A stretch of 64,000 bases of DNA, from the NCBI RefSeq assembly GCF_052072235.1, contig NZ_CM125436.1, positions 738,001-802,000 on the forward strand. Reading direction: 5' to 3'. The notes beneath the pieces were generated by a model. The model searched no databases and was not told the DNA's origin. It saw only the letters and a program-made list of their open reading frames with translations. Made by a program: the position numbers and the translations under genes. This document shows, one piece after another, positions 24,660 through 33,593 of this stretch (positions are counted from its first letter, which is position 1; every line of letters begins with the position of its first letter). The stretch comes from Brevibacillus_D fluminis_A. Lineage in GTDB: Bacteria; Bacillota; Bacilli; Brevibacillales; Brevibacillaceae.

Positions 24660-25847
24660 TTATACCTTGACGGGCAAGCTTTTTAGGCCGTAGACAAAGC
24701 CGCTCACAATCGGTTCGAGCTGCAGATTTTCGGGCAGGCGCATGCCGGGAAAGCGGCTGATGAGTTCGGGCATCGCCAACGCTGCTTCCAGACGGGCAAG
24801 TGGCGCACCCAGGCAGAAGTGAATGCCTTTGCCAAACGCGAGATGCTTGCTTTGTTGCCGCGCAGGGTCGAATGTGTCGGCATGAGGGAAGTGCGTTTCA
24901 TCGCGATTGGCGGAGCCGATCCAGCCGACGACCTCCTGGCCTTTTTTAATGGAATGGCCCCTCAGTTCGATATCCTGCCTGGCAAATCGGTTGATCGCCT
25001 GAACCGGCGAGCGAAAGCGCAGCGTTTCCTCGATGGCCCCCGGGATCAGGTCGGGCTCCTTGCTCACCCGTTCAAAAATGGAGCGATCCTCCAGTAAGCA
25101 ATAGATGCCGTTGCCGATCAAATTCGTTGTGGTTTCATTCCCGGCAGCCAGCAGCAATTTGCAAAAAGCGCGTATTTCATTGTCGGCCAGCTTGGCACCG
25201 TCCACTTCCGCCGAAATAATGACGGAAATCAAGTCTTCTTGCGGATTTTTCCGTTTTTGCGCAATGATTTCATCAAAATACGCATACATTTCCTTCTGCT
25301 TGGCCAACTTTTCGGCGAGCAGGGATTCAACTGCTTCGGCTGTCATGCTTTTCGGCCCTTCCACCAAAATGTCCGACCACTCTTTGAATGTATCCATATC
25401 TTCATAAGGGACGCCGAGAATGTCAGCGATGACGATGACGGGCAGCGGATAGGCGAAATCGCGGATGATGTCGACCGTATCTTTTCCTTGCAAATCGTCG
25501 AGCAGCTTCGTCACGAGCGTTTGGATGCGCGGACGCCATAGCTCCAGTTCGCGCGGGGTGAAGGCTTTGTTGACGATTGCGCGCAGCTGCGTATGCTTTG
25601 GTGGGTCCAGGCTGAGCAGGCTGCGAACGTCTCCTTCCAGGGTGGGCCGCTCGGAGGAAAAGAGCGAGGCTTCTTTCAACAGCCATTCCACATCGTCGAA
25701 CAGGAACAGATCCCAGGCACCGGACTGCCCATCGTAATGGATCGGGCTTTCCTCGCGCATTTTTTTATACCAGCCGAACCGCTCCCAATTTTCGCGTTTG
25801 CTTGGAAACAGATGACGGAAAAAGATCGCTTTCGTTGGCGTCGCCAT
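24660..25847 (-). CDS. Cytochrome P450
   Basis: The 395-residue protein is a soluble bacterial P450. It has the oxygen-binding I-helix AGNETTTNLIGN (~residue 235), the ExxR motif EETLRFRSPVQ, and the haem-ligand loop FGKGIHFCLGAPLARLE (Cys near residue 345). These features place it in the CYP107-like group of Bacillales, which hydroxylate fatty acids, steroids or secondary metabolites. No ferredoxin or reductase gene is adjacent. The ATG has GGAGG upstream. The GerB gene follows closely. Confidence 0.95.
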   Translation of the reverse strand: MATPTKAIFFRHLFPSKRENWERFGWYKKMREESPIHYDGQSGAWDLFLFDDVEWLLKEASLFSSERPTLEGDVRSLLSLDPPKHTQLRAIVNKAFTPRELELWRPRIQTLVTKLLDDLQGKDTVDIIRDFAYPLPVIVIADILGVPYEDMDTFKEWSDILVEGPKSMTAEAVESLLAEKLAKQKEMYAYFDEIIAQKRKNPQEDLISVIISAEVDGAKLADNEIRAFCKLLLAAGNETTTNLIGNGIYCLLEDRSIFERVSKEPDLIPGAIEETLRFRSPVQAINRFARQDIELRGHSIKKGQEVVGWIGSANRDETHFPHADTFDPARQQSKHLAFGKGIHFCLGAPLARLEAALAMPELISRFPGMRLPENLQLEPIVSGFVYGLKSLPVKV

Positions 25848-25961
25848 TGAAGGGGTCCTCCACTCACAATTGAGATTGATCTTTATGCGAATCAGGAAAA
25901 GTATCCCTTACGAGCTGCCATTTTATGCGGACGACACCCCCGCAGAGAAACGTGATCCAAA

Positions 25962-25991
25962 GAAGACCAGCCCAAAAGGACTGGTCTTTCG
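25962..25991 (-). terminator. Rho-independent terminator
   Basis: On the minus strand AAGACCAGTCC pairs with GGGCTGGTCTT around TTTT, followed by CTTT. It lies 25 bases after the stop codon of the 76-residue gene. Confidence 0.7.
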
Positions 25992-26015
25992 CATAGAACG
26001 GATAAAGGCGGTTGA

Positions 26016-26246
26016 TCAGAAATAAGGACCGGGCTGGGGTGCGCAGCCGGGGTACGGCGTGATGTTTTGGATTTGGTCGAAGCGGTAATGCTTCGTCGCA
26101 TACTGGGCTTGATACAAATATTGCATCAGGTAGATTTGACCGCGCTCAATTTTGCACAAAACGCCCGACACACCGGTGCCGTCCACAAGCGAGACTCCTA
26201 CGGGCTGGCCGATCAAATAGGTTGCGCGTTCTAACCATGGTGGCAT
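26016..26246 (-). CDS. Small conserved protein, 76 aa, Sm-like/DUF2642-like
   Basis: Translation starts at the ATG at 26246 behind a strong GGGGGAGGTG site; a longer frame upstream is not supported. The peptide (MPPWLERATYLIGQPVGVSL, then LCKIERGQIYLMQYLYQAQY, ending in a Pro/Gly/Tyr-rich tail) looks like a small beta-barrel of the kind seen in DUF2642-type proteins of spore formers. Such proteins often occur in spore coats, but function is not established. A terminator follows. The assignment rests on remembered pattern, not a search. Confidence 0.6.
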   Translation of the reverse strand: MPPWLERATYLIGQPVGVSLVDGTGVSGVLCKIERGQIYLMQYLYQAQYATKHYRFDQIQNITPYPGCAPQPGPYF

Positions 26247-26413
26247 TGCATTCACCTCCCCCCATACTGTATGCGAGGCGATCGCACAGAGAAATGGACA
26301 AACGCCCATGTATGGGTGAAAAGGTTTTTTAAAGAAAAAAATGACTTTACAAGCCCTTTGGATATTCACAATAATAATAGCAGGTATGTAAATAAGGCTG
26401 GGAGTTGATAAAT

Positions 26414-26893
26414 ATGAAAACCATCGAGGCGCGGCTGGAAAGCAAACCTTCCTTTACGGTTGCGGGGATCAAATGGGAAGGCACGTTCGCCGAGGCTGCT
26501 GCCGGGGGCATTCGGGACGTGATGCAACAGGTGAAGAAACTGGCACATGTGGTTACGGGCGGAAAGGAGCCTGACATTCACCTGGGGCTCTCGTATCATC
26601 GGGAACCGGGACGATTCACGCATCTGTCTGCGATTCAGATCGAGGACGGCGGGCAGCTCCCGGACGGATGGGAAACGGTCACGGTAGAGCCGGCCACGTA
26701 TGCAGTGGCAGCCCATCAAAAGGGGGACGATATCGAGCAGTCGTATCGAACCCTGTATGCATGGATTGAAGAGCAAGGCTACGTCCGCAGCACCGATGGA
26801 CTGACCCATCTGGAGGAGTATCCATTCGGGCAGGACCCCTATGACAGCCAGCCTGCCTTCACCATTTTGATTCCGGTACAGGAGAAAAAATAA
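26414..26893 (+). CDS. GyrI-like / AraC effector-binding domain protein
   Basis: I chose the ATG at 26414 (GGGAG nine bases upstream), 159 residues. The pattern matches stand-alone effector-binding domains: LESKPSFTVAGIKWEGTFAE near the N terminus, YAVAAHQKGDDIEQSYRTLYAWIEEQGY, and a C-terminal FTILIPVQEK strand. The family binds small hydrophobic or cationic compounds and is fused to AraC or MerR regulators elsewhere; here no DNA-binding domain is present. Single gene with its own terminator. Confidence 0.8.
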   Translation: MKTIEARLESKPSFTVAGIKWEGTFAEAAAGGIRDVMQQVKKLAHVVTGGKEPDIHLGLSYHREPGRFTHLSAIQIEDGGQLPDGWETVTVEPATYAVAAHQKGDDIEQSYRTLYAWIEEQGYVRSTDGLTHLEEYPFGQDPYDSQPAFTILIPVQEKK

Positions 26894-26909
26894 GTCCAGA
26901 CGATAAAGG

Positions 26910-26945
26910 GAAACCGGCTGCCCGCTACGGGAGCTGGTTTTTTAA
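26910..26945 (+). terminator. Rho-independent terminator
   Basis: AAACCGGCT pairs with AGCTGGTTT and is followed by TTTTTT, starting 17 bases after the GyrI-like gene. Confidence 0.8.
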
Positions 26946-27050
26946 CATGCCGTGTTCCTGCAAAACGCAAAATTTAAGCGTATAATGGCAAGGGAAACGA
27001 CCCGTTCTCGCTATACATATCGCTTACAACGTTGTAGTTGGGGGGGACTT

Positions 27051-27947
27051 ATGGATATACGGCAACTGAAGTATTTTGTGGAAGTGGCCAAGCAGAAAAG
27101 CTTTACACGCGCCTCAACAACTTTGCTCGTATCCCAGCCGTCGATCAGCAAAATGATCAAGAGCTTGGAAGAGGAGCTTGGCGTGGTGCTATTGGACCGG
27201 AATGAGCGGAAGGTGGTGTTGACCGATGCGGGCGCCATGGTGTTCGAGCAGGCGCAGACCATTTTGCAGTTGATGGAGCAGCTCACCTTGTCCGTAGACG
27301 AGCTGGTGCATATGAAACGGGGGAAGGTGAAGATGGGGCTGATGCCGACGGTCGGCTCGCTCTTGTTTCCTCACACGATCGCCCGCTTTCGCAAAGAGTA
27401 TCCGGACATCGAGATGCAAATGGTGGAGCACAAGGCCAAGCAGCTGCAGCAGCAGGTGGAGCAAGGGGAATTGGACGTCGCGGTCACGGTGCAGCCGGTC
27501 GATGAAGCGATTTTCGAGACCGTGCCGCTGTTGTCCGAGGAGCTGGTCGTCATCGCGGATAAAGAGCATTGGCTGGTCGAACGGGAATCGGTCCGTCTTG
27601 CGGAGCTTAAAAATGAGTCATTCATCTTGTTTTCGGAGGAATTCGCCTTGCATGACGTGGTCAGGCAGGCGTGCGCACAGGCCGGGTTCGAGCCAAAAGT
27701 GGCGTATGTGAGCCAGCTGTGGGATTTGGTCGGGGAAATGGTGGCGACCCAGCTGGGGATCGCGCTCGTGCCGCGCTCGATGGTGCGCCGGCTGAACCAG
27801 CGGAGCATCCAGGCGGTTACGATCAGCGAACCGCACATCGATTGGAAATTGGTGCTTATTTACCGGCGTGACCGCTATCTTTCCTATGCGGCACGTGCTT
27901 TTATCCGCTATGCGGAAGAAAATTGGGCGATCCGGGATCAGCTATAA
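27051..27947 (+). CDS. cidR: LysR-family regulator next to cidAB (CidR-like)
   Basis: Translation starts at the ATG at 27051 (GGGGGGA upstream), 298 residues. The N-terminal winged helix-turn-helix reads MDIRQLKYFVEVAKQKSFTR and LVSQPSISKMIKSLEEELGV. The ligand-binding domain follows, with the typical QLGIALVPRSMVRR near the end. It lies directly upstream of cidA and cidB on the same strand, the arrangement known for CidR, which activates the holin-like operon in response to overflow metabolism. The symbol is given because of this context; sequence alone only shows LysR family. Confidence 0.85.
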   Translation: MDIRQLKYFVEVAKQKSFTRASTTLLVSQPSISKMIKSLEEELGVVLLDRNERKVVLTDAGAMVFEQAQTILQLMEQLTLSVDELVHMKRGKVKMGLMPTVGSLLFPHTIARFRKEYPDIEMQMVEHKAKQLQQQVEQGELDVAVTVQPVDEAIFETVPLLSEELVVIADKEHWLVERESVRLAELKNESFILFSEEFALHDVVRQACAQAGFEPKVAYVSQLWDLVGEMVATQLGIALVPRSMVRRLNQRSIQAVTISEPHIDWKLVLIYRRDRYLSYAARAFIRYAEENWAIRDQL

Positions 27948-27954
27948 CTTTTTT

Positions 27955-27999
27955 GCATCGACTTCATGTATTATATGTATTTTACGAATGAATCGATGC
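27955..27999. promoter_or_regulatory. Inverted repeat between cidR and cidA
   Basis: GCATCGA-C-TTCAT (27955-27967) pairs with ATGAATCGATGC (27988-27999), with one bulged base and a 20-base AT-rich centre. It lies 45 bases before the cidA start. It could be the CidR binding region or a hairpin between the two genes. Confidence 0.45.
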
Positions 28000-28044
28000 C
28001 CCTTAGAATGAAATCGTTATCATTGCGATCAAGGGGTGTCATCT

Positions 28045-28446
28045 ATGAAGAAGTGGCTTCACGCGTTCCCGCAAATTTGTCTCATTCTGTTGTTTTCGAT
28101 GATCGGAAAAGCGTTTGTTGCTTTTACGCATATCGGTATTCCTGGCAGCCTGATCGGGCTTGCGCTGCTGTTTTTCAGCCTGCAGCTGGGTGTCGTCCGC
28201 CTGAATTGGGTGGAGGCGGGTGCGGCGATCCTGTTTGCCGACATGCTGTTGTTCTTCGTCCCTGCGGTGGTGGGGATCATGAAGTTTCCGTGGCTGATCG
28301 GAGTCAAAGGGCTGTTTGTCCTGTTGATCGTGATGTGCGGTACCGGCCTTGCGATGATGGTCACCGGCGTCGTTTCCGACCGTCTGCTGCGCGTACGCAT
28401 CCGTTCCGGTGAGGTGAAAACGCATGCTGCTGCTAAAAATATGTAG
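28045..28446 (+). CDS. cidA: CidA/LrgA family holin-like protein
   Basis: I chose the ATG at 28045 (AAGGGGTG upstream), 133 residues with four membrane helices. The family pattern FSMIGKAFVAFTHIGIPGSLIGLALLFF and FADMLLFFVPAVVGIMKF is clear. CidA-type proteins are small holin-like membrane proteins linked to cell lysis, murein hydrolase activity and overflow metabolite (pyruvate/acetate) transport. It overlaps cidB by 23 bases and follows the LysR regulator. Confidence 0.93.
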   Translation: MKKWLHAFPQICLILLFSMIGKAFVAFTHIGIPGSLIGLALLFFSLQLGVVRLNWVEAGAAILFADMLLFFVPAVVGIMKFPWLIGVKGLFVLLIVMCGTGLAMMVTGVVSDRLLRVRIRSGEVKTHAAAKNM

Positions 28447-29119
28447 TGTCTGCTTCACCGTCGCCCTTTATTTGTACTGCAAACGATTGAATCGGAAAAA
28501 GCCGGGGTGGCTCACCTCCCCGATTATTTTGACGCCGCTCGCGATGATGGGAATCCTGTTTACGATCGGATTGCCGTACGAGGAATACCAGCACGCGACA
28601 TCGCTGTTTACCGAAGCGCTCAACATGGTCACGGTTGCGTTTGCGATCCCGCTCTACCGCAACTGGGCGATCTTGCGGGCGAACTGGCGCGTCATCGTGT
28701 TCAGCCTTTCGGTCGGCTCACTCGCCGCCATCATCGGCGGCATGATTCCTACCTACTTGCTGGGGATGGGCGGACAGGCGGTGCTGAGCGTAATTCCGCG
28801 CTCGATCACGACACCGATCGCCGTCAGCCTGTCCGAATCGATTCACGGCATTCCGGCATTGACCGCGGTGTTTGTCATGCTGACCAGCTTTGCCGGCATG
28901 TATTTGGGGCCAAAAATCATGCGGCTGTTCCACGTCCGGCATCCGCTCGCCATCGGGATGATGTATGGCATGGGGGCGCACGCTTTGGGCACGGTGAAGG
29001 CGTTTGAACGAGGCGAGGTGGAGGGAACGGTCTCCAGCCTGTCCAATATCGTCGGCGCGATCATCACCGTCGCCTGGGCGTTCATGCTTTTGCCCATCGT
29101 TTCGGCATGGATGTCCTGA
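28424..29119 (+). CDS. cidB: CidB/LrgB family membrane protein
   Basis: The 231-residue protein has about seven membrane helices. Its family core is seen in LPYEEYQHATSLFTEALNMV, PRSITTPIAVSLSESIHGIP and MYGMGAHALGTVKAFERGE, the last strongly conserved among LrgB proteins. It acts with CidA. The GAGGTGA site lies inside the cidA reading frame, so translation is coupled. A bidirectional terminator follows. Confidence 0.95.
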   Translation: MLLLKICSVCFTVALYLYCKRLNRKKPGWLTSPIILTPLAMMGILFTIGLPYEEYQHATSLFTEALNMVTVAFAIPLYRNWAILRANWRVIVFSLSVGSLAAIIGGMIPTYLLGMGGQAVLSVIPRSITTPIAVSLSESIHGIPALTAVFVMLTSFAGMYLGPKIMRLFHVRHPLAIGMMYGMGAHALGTVKAFERGEVEGTVSSLSNIVGAIITVAWAFMLLPIVSAWMS

Positions 29120-29127
29120 CAACAAAC

Positions 29128-29171
29128 AAAGCCTCCGCAGGGGAGTTGCATCCCGTACGGAGGCTTTTTTC
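29128..29171. terminator. Bidirectional terminator between cidB and HAD gene
   Basis: AAAGCCTCCG pairs with CGGAGGCTTTTTT (loop of 20 bases), between convergent genes; the HAD gene's stop codon follows immediately. Confidence 0.88.
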
Positions 29172-29172
29172 T

Positions 29173-29886
29173 TTACGAATGCAGCACCTTGCGCAAATCT
29201 GCAAGCCGTTCGATCACAGCCAAGGGAACATGAGGCGTCAGCGGCTCATCACCGCGCGCATTCAGCCAGACCGCAGGAATGCCCGCGTCCATTGCACCTG
29301 CTATGTCCGCGATCCAGTTGTCCCCGACAAACAGAACCTCATGCGCAGCCACGCCCATTTGCGCCAGAACATGCTGAAAAATCCGCTTGTCCGGCTTGTG
29401 GTGGCCGATCAGCTCGGAGATGAAGACGGTGTCCGGCGGGAACAGGTGGGCAAGCTGCAGACGTTCCAGCTTTTTGTCCGTCATGTCGGCGGGGCCGTTC
29501 GTCACGATCCCCAGACGGTAACGACCGGACAGCTCGGTTATCAGCGCCGTCGTCTCTTCCACAGGCAACATGTTCTCCTCGTTTTTTTGCCGAAAGAGGG
29601 CCTGGAAATCGTCCGACTCCTGCCGCATTGCCTGGCGGTCGAAGTGGTTAAGCGAGTTTTGCAGGCGAACGTGCCGGTATTCGTCAAAGGTGAGCGACCG
29701 ATCGGCGATTTGCGGCCAGAGCGCATCGTTGTAGTAAGCGAGCTTTTCATAAAAAGCATCCGTGGCCAAATCGCGGGTCAGCGGGTGCGTGCGGATCGTT
29801 TCGCGCATGCCGGCTTCCCAGCAGGCGGAAAAATCATAGAGCGTATCATCCAGATCGAATAGAATCACTTTGCAAGCTTCCAACAT
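29173..29886 (-). CDS. HAD-superfamily phosphatase (YjjG-like nucleotidase type)
   Basis: I chose the ATG at 29886 (GAGG five bases upstream), 237 residues. HAD motifs in order: VILFDLDDTLYD (nucleophile Asp), GIVTNGP, HKPDKRIFQHVL (Lys) and FVGDNWIADIAGA (metal-binding Asp). The C1 helical cap (AGMRETIRTHPLTRD) is typical of the YjjG/YfnB group, which removes phosphate from pyrimidine nucleotides or small phosphorylated metabolites. The exact substrate is not known. Cytosolic; single gene. Confidence 0.88.
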   Translation of the reverse strand: MLEACKVILFDLDDTLYDFSACWEAGMRETIRTHPLTRDLATDAFYEKLAYYNDALWPQIADRSLTFDEYRHVRLQNSLNHFDRQAMRQESDDFQALFRQKNEENMLPVEETTALITELSGRYRLGIVTNGPADMTDKKLERLQLAHLFPPDTVFISELIGHHKPDKRIFQHVLAQMGVAAHEVLFVGDNWIADIAGAMDAGIPAVWLNARGDEPLTPHVPLAVIERLADLRKVLHS

Positions 29887-30027
29887 TTTCACCTCAAGTA
29901 TCCGTAAGTAGCAATATAGTGAAGATACCTGACGATCGATGTTCTTTCAATGAATTTTCATAGGAAGATCAAATCTGTTAACTTAGTCTGCTATATAATG
30001 GAAAAAACGAGAGGGGAGAAGGGAAGC

Positions 30028-30798
30028 ATGCAAACCAATCCGATCGAAATCATCAGCCTGACGGAAGCTACTATCGACCAGGAGCATATTTGCTGTTCGC
30101 TCGGTGACTCCAAGACGGCGAACGGCGTACAGGCGAAAAAAGACTGGTTGAAAGCGCGTTTTGCGGAAGGATTGCGATTCAAGAAAGGAAACGTCCGGGG
30201 AAAAGTATTCATTGAATATGTGCCGGCCGAATTCGCCTGGGTTCCTGTCGAGGCGCCGGGCTATCTGTTCATCAATTGCCTGTGGGTTTCCGGCCAATTC
30301 AAAGGGCAAGGGCTTGCTGCCAGACTGCTAGCCGAATGCGTCCGCGATGCCCAAGAGATGAACGGGATCGTGGTGATCGCGGGAAAAGGAAAGCGTCCCT
30401 ACCTGTCGGACAAGAAGTTTTTTATTCATCATGGGTTTGTAACCTGTGATGCGGCGCCCCCGTATTTCGAGCTGCTGGTCAAGCGATTTCGCGCTGATGC
30501 GCCGCTTCCACGCTTTTGCGGGCATGTGCAGCAGGCCGAGATCGATGAGCGGGACGGGCTGCAGCTGTTTTATACGAATCAGTGCCCGTTTACCGAGTTT
30601 TATGCGGACGAGCTGGAGCAGGCGGCTCGTGAGGCAGGCATGCCATTTGGTAAACACAAGCTCGCTACGCGGGAGGAAGCGCGCCGCGCGCCGTCACCGT
30701 ATACGTCCTACAGCTTGTTTTACCGAGGAAAATTCGTGACGCACGAAATCATGACAAAAGACAAGTTCCACAAAATGAACTGGGAAGAACGGACGTAA
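30028..30798 (+). CDS. GNAT N-acetyltransferase with YoaP C-terminal domain
   Basis: Translation starts at the ATG at 30028 (GGAGAAGGGA upstream), 256 residues. The N-terminal half is a GNAT fold: FINCLWVSGQFKGQGLAARL contains the acetyl-CoA pyrophosphate loop, and CGHVQQ ends it. The C-terminal ~100 residues (FYTNQCPFTEFYADELEQAA, SYSLFYRGKFVTHEIM) match the YoaP-like domain, which resembles a thioredoxin fold with a Cys-Pro. The acetyl acceptor is unknown. The gene stands alone. Confidence 0.85.
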   Translation: MQTNPIEIISLTEATIDQEHICCSLGDSKTANGVQAKKDWLKARFAEGLRFKKGNVRGKVFIEYVPAEFAWVPVEAPGYLFINCLWVSGQFKGQGLAARLLAECVRDAQEMNGIVVIAGKGKRPYLSDKKFFIHHGFVTCDAAPPYFELLVKRFRADAPLPRFCGHVQQAEIDERDGLQLFYTNQCPFTEFYADELEQAAREAGMPFGKHKLATREEARRAPSPYTSYSLFYRGKFVTHEIMTKDKFHKMNWEERT

Positions 30799-30830
30799 AG
30801 CATCGCCGGACCTCAACATAACCGAAGCGA

Positions 30831-30870
30831 GACCGGGACTCCTTATCGCTCAAGGAATCCCGGCCATTTT
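30831..30870 (+). terminator. Probable terminator after GNAT-YoaP gene
   Basis: ACCGGGACTCCTT pairs with AAGGAATCCCGG with one mismatch and is followed by a short T stretch (ATTTTAAT). Confidence 0.6.
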
Positions 30871-30901
30871 AATCGCCAATAGATTTGCTCGAAAGCGTGC
30901 G

Positions 30902-32164
30902 CTATTTCTTTTTCCCGATCAACAATTCGATTTCTTCGATTTCCTTCGGGATTTGCGATGAGAGCACCTCGCAGCCGTCTGCTGTTACTAACACATCGTC
31001 TTCAATCCGAATGCCGATCGCTTCTTCCTCTATGTACAGGCCAGGTTCAATCGTGATCACCATACCGGGCTGCAAGGCAGCACTGTAATCCGAGACATCG
31101 TGTGTATCCAGTCCAAGGTGATGGGACACGGCATGATAGTAGTAGTTGGACAGCTCACTGTCCTCCCGGATGAGTCCGAGACGCAGCAGACCATCTGTGA
31201 AGACTTGTTTTGTGACATCATTTAATTGTTGAAGTGTGACACCAGGCTTCACCGCTTCAATGGTCTTGATTTCTGCTTCGAGCACGAGCTGATAAATCTC
31301 TTTCTGCCGGTCTGTAAAGCGACCGTTCACGGGAAACGTTCGCGAAATATCAGCCGCATAGTAATTCGATGCGGCACCGAGGTCGAGGAGGACCAAGTCA
31401 CCATCTTCCGCACGCTGATCATTCGCTTCATAGTGCAAGACAGTAGCATTGATTCCGCTGGCGATAATGGGCAAATAAGGAAGCTCGCGAACGCCATGCG
31501 ACTTCAACGTGAAATCATAGTGCGCCTCCAGCTCATATTCCATGATTCCAGGACGAGCATGCGACCACATGCGCCGGATTGCTTCATCCGTGATCGCAAT
31601 CGCACGTCTGATTTCATCGATCTCTGCCGGACTCTTGACCATTCGCAGTGCTTTCAGCCATGGGCCCGCATCGTGAATCTGCAGGGTCGGGTATTTCTTC
31701 CGTGCGTCGTCCGCAAACGTCTCTGCAGGTGTCTGCTCATCGCTCCACAGATAGCGGTACAAGTCAAGGTAGAGCGAACCTTTGCCTTCGCAGCGCCTCA
31801 TAAAGGTTGCAAATGACTGGAGCCACTCATCGAGATAGTCGAAGTGTTCGATGCCTGACTGCTCTTTCGCCTCTTGATCCGATAAAACGGCGCCTGTCCA
31901 TTTCGCTTCCAGTTCGTTCGGGCGCTGGAGAAATAACGTTTCGGTCACGGTGCCGGCCCGTTTCGTGATCATGAGAATAAGGTTGCTGCGCGCAATGCCG
32001 GTTAGATAATAAAAGTTGCGGTTCGGTGAATACGGATAGTTATCGTCATGGCTGCGTGTCTTGACAACCCCTGAAAAGAGTACAAGTGCGCTGTGATCAG
32101 GCATTTTTTCTGCGAGCCTTTGTCGGCGATTGATAAACTCTTTTGAATCCATGGTGCTTGTCAT
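30902..32164 (-). CDS. pepP: Xaa-Pro aminopeptidase (aminopeptidase P)
   Basis: The 420-residue protein has an N-terminal creatinase-like domain (FINRRQRLAEKMPDHSALVL, YLTGIARSNLILMITK) and a C-terminal pita-bread M24 domain. The dinuclear metal ligands are visible: Asp in LVLLDLGAA, Asp in AADISRTF, His in VSHHLGLDTHD, Glu in ITIEPGLYIE, Glu in GIRIEDDVLV. It removes N-terminal residues preceding proline. GGGGGAAAAAACAC precedes the ATG. No signal peptide. The symbol follows the family; the length suits PepP-type enzymes with the longer N domain. Confidence 0.93.
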   Translation of the reverse strand: MTSTMDSKEFINRRQRLAEKMPDHSALVLFSGVVKTRSHDDNYPYSPNRNFYYLTGIARSNLILMITKRAGTVTETLFLQRPNELEAKWTGAVLSDQEAKEQSGIEHFDYLDEWLQSFATFMRRCEGKGSLYLDLYRYLWSDEQTPAETFADDARKKYPTLQIHDAGPWLKALRMVKSPAEIDEIRRAIAITDEAIRRMWSHARPGIMEYELEAHYDFTLKSHGVRELPYLPIIASGINATVLHYEANDQRAEDGDLVLLDLGAASNYYAADISRTFPVNGRFTDRQKEIYQLVLEAEIKTIEAVKPGVTLQQLNDVTKQVFTDGLLRLGLIREDSELSNYYYHAVSHHLGLDTHDVSDYSAALQPGMVITIEPGLYIEEEAIGIRIEDDVLVTADGCEVLSSQIPKEIEEIELLIGKKK

Positions 32165-32274
32165 GTGTTTTTTCCCCCTTTGTTCATGAGTTTCTTCATG
32201 GCCTGCTCCAGCATGTGATAGGCGCTCTGTCGGCTTCTATATTTTAGGATAATTCCATCATTTTGGATACGAAG

Positions 32275-32310
32275 AAAAAGCTGCTGACGGCTTGCGTCAA
32301 CAGCTTTTTT
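32275..32310 (-). terminator. Rho-independent terminator of the stalk-domain gene
   Basis: AAAAAGCTG-C-TGACG pairs with CGTCA-A-CAGCTTTTT; A/T runs flank both sides. It sits 11 bases after the stop codon. Confidence 0.85.
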
Positions 32311-32320
32311 CGGTGTCTGC

Positions 32321-33400
32321 TTATTTCGGCGCCGGAAGCGTCGTTTGCTCCGGTTCGATATCTACCAAAATTTTGACCGCTTGTGTTTGTGGCGGCAAGC
32401 TTTTTGTTGCCATCGGACCGTAGAAGGCGACAATTTTTTGCCCCTTCTTCAACTGATCCGCCTTGATCTCGCTGTTATCCACCGTATTGATCAGCTTCGT
32501 GTCGGCCGAAAGCTTGAGCAGCACGCTCGCGAAGCCTTTGTCGTTCAGGCCGATACCATTGGAGATGAGGACGGTTTTGGAGCCGTCTTTCTGGGTGGTC
32601 ACTTCAGCGATTTCCCCTTGGGTCGCCAGCAGTTCAGGCGCGTTTTCGTTCACGACGATTTTGGAAGCGGTCGCCTGCGGCGGAATGCTCATTGTCATCG
32701 CCGCGCCGACCGTGGCCGAGATGCTCATGCCTGGCTTCAGATCGGTTACGGCCAGCTTTTTGCCATCAGCCGAAACGATTTCGGTGTCATCGTAGATGCC
32801 GAGGCGCATCCCGTAGGCGAATCCGTTGATGGTGACGAAATAGCCTTCTTTGCCATGAACGATTTCGGTCACGGTGCCTTCCTTGATCGGCGCAACATGT
32901 ACGTCAGGCTGAGCATCCTGGCCGGTGATGGTCAGGTGGAATCTGTCGTTGACTTTCACGTTCTCTTTCAACACCTCGCTGAAGAAAGACAATGGCACAT
33001 ACGTCTTGCCTTCATTCAGGATCGGCGCATCGCCCAGTTTTACTTGCATCTTGTTGATATTGTAGTTGTCCTGGCCGATTTGGATCATGAAGAAGCGCGG
33101 GCCTTTGCTGACCTCCAGCATTTTTTTCGCCTGGTTCCATTCGACTTTGTAGCCGAGCTTTTCAGCTGCTTCGCGCAATGGCACCATATAGTGCTCTTTC
33201 TCGTTTTGGTAGATATAGTTTTTTTGCGGATCGAGCGCATCGCCATTGATTTGCAGGTTGACCAGCGGCGCAGGCGGATCGATTTGGATTACAGGAGGAG
33301 CAATGGTTGACTCCGCATGCACTTGCGGAAGAGTTGTAAACGATGTAGTAAGCAATGCCGCCATCATCAGAGCGGAACCGAGTTGTTTCGCACGTTTCAT
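32321..33400 (-). CDS. Secreted protein with copper-amine-oxidase N-terminal-like (stalk) domain
   Basis: The 359-residue protein starts with a signal peptide, MKRAKQLGSALMMAALLTTS, cleaved after PQVHA near residue 29. Residues ~45-160 form the stalk module found in many Bacillales surface proteins: YMVPLREAAEKLGYKVEWNQ, RFFMIQIGQDNYNINKMQ, LNEGKTYVPLSFFSEVLKEN. The remaining part has beta repeats (KPGMSISATVGAAMTMSIPP and KKGQKIVAFYGPMATKSLPP are similar). The name does not imply oxidase activity. Role likely structural or adhesive at the wall, inferred only. Confidence 0.85.
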   Translation of the reverse strand: MKRAKQLGSALMMAALLTTSFTTLPQVHAESTIAPPVIQIDPPAPLVNLQINGDALDPQKNYIYQNEKEHYMVPLREAAEKLGYKVEWNQAKKMLEVSKGPRFFMIQIGQDNYNINKMQVKLGDAPILNEGKTYVPLSFFSEVLKENVKVNDRFHLTITGQDAQPDVHVAPIKEGTVTEIVHGKEGYFVTINGFAYGMRLGIYDDTEIVSADGKKLAVTDLKPGMSISATVGAAMTMSIPPQATASKIVVNENAPELLATQGEIAEVTTQKDGSKTVLISNGIGLNDKGFASVLLKLSADTKLINTVDNSEIKADQLKKGQKIVAFYGPMATKSLPPQTQAVKILVDIEPEQTTLPAPK

Positions 33401-33593
33401 CAGGAATCATCTCCAATTTCATTGTTGTGTTGTGTGTGGTTCTGCATCCTTTGACGGCAGCATTCATTCGAACGTTTCATCCTGGTTCCATATTTAGTGG
33501 CTGAAAACGGGTTTTTACTAGAGCGGAAAAGCATTCTCTCATTAAGAGCGGGCGCAAAAAAATTTTTCGCAGATTTGCTCGTTCGGCCGAGTC

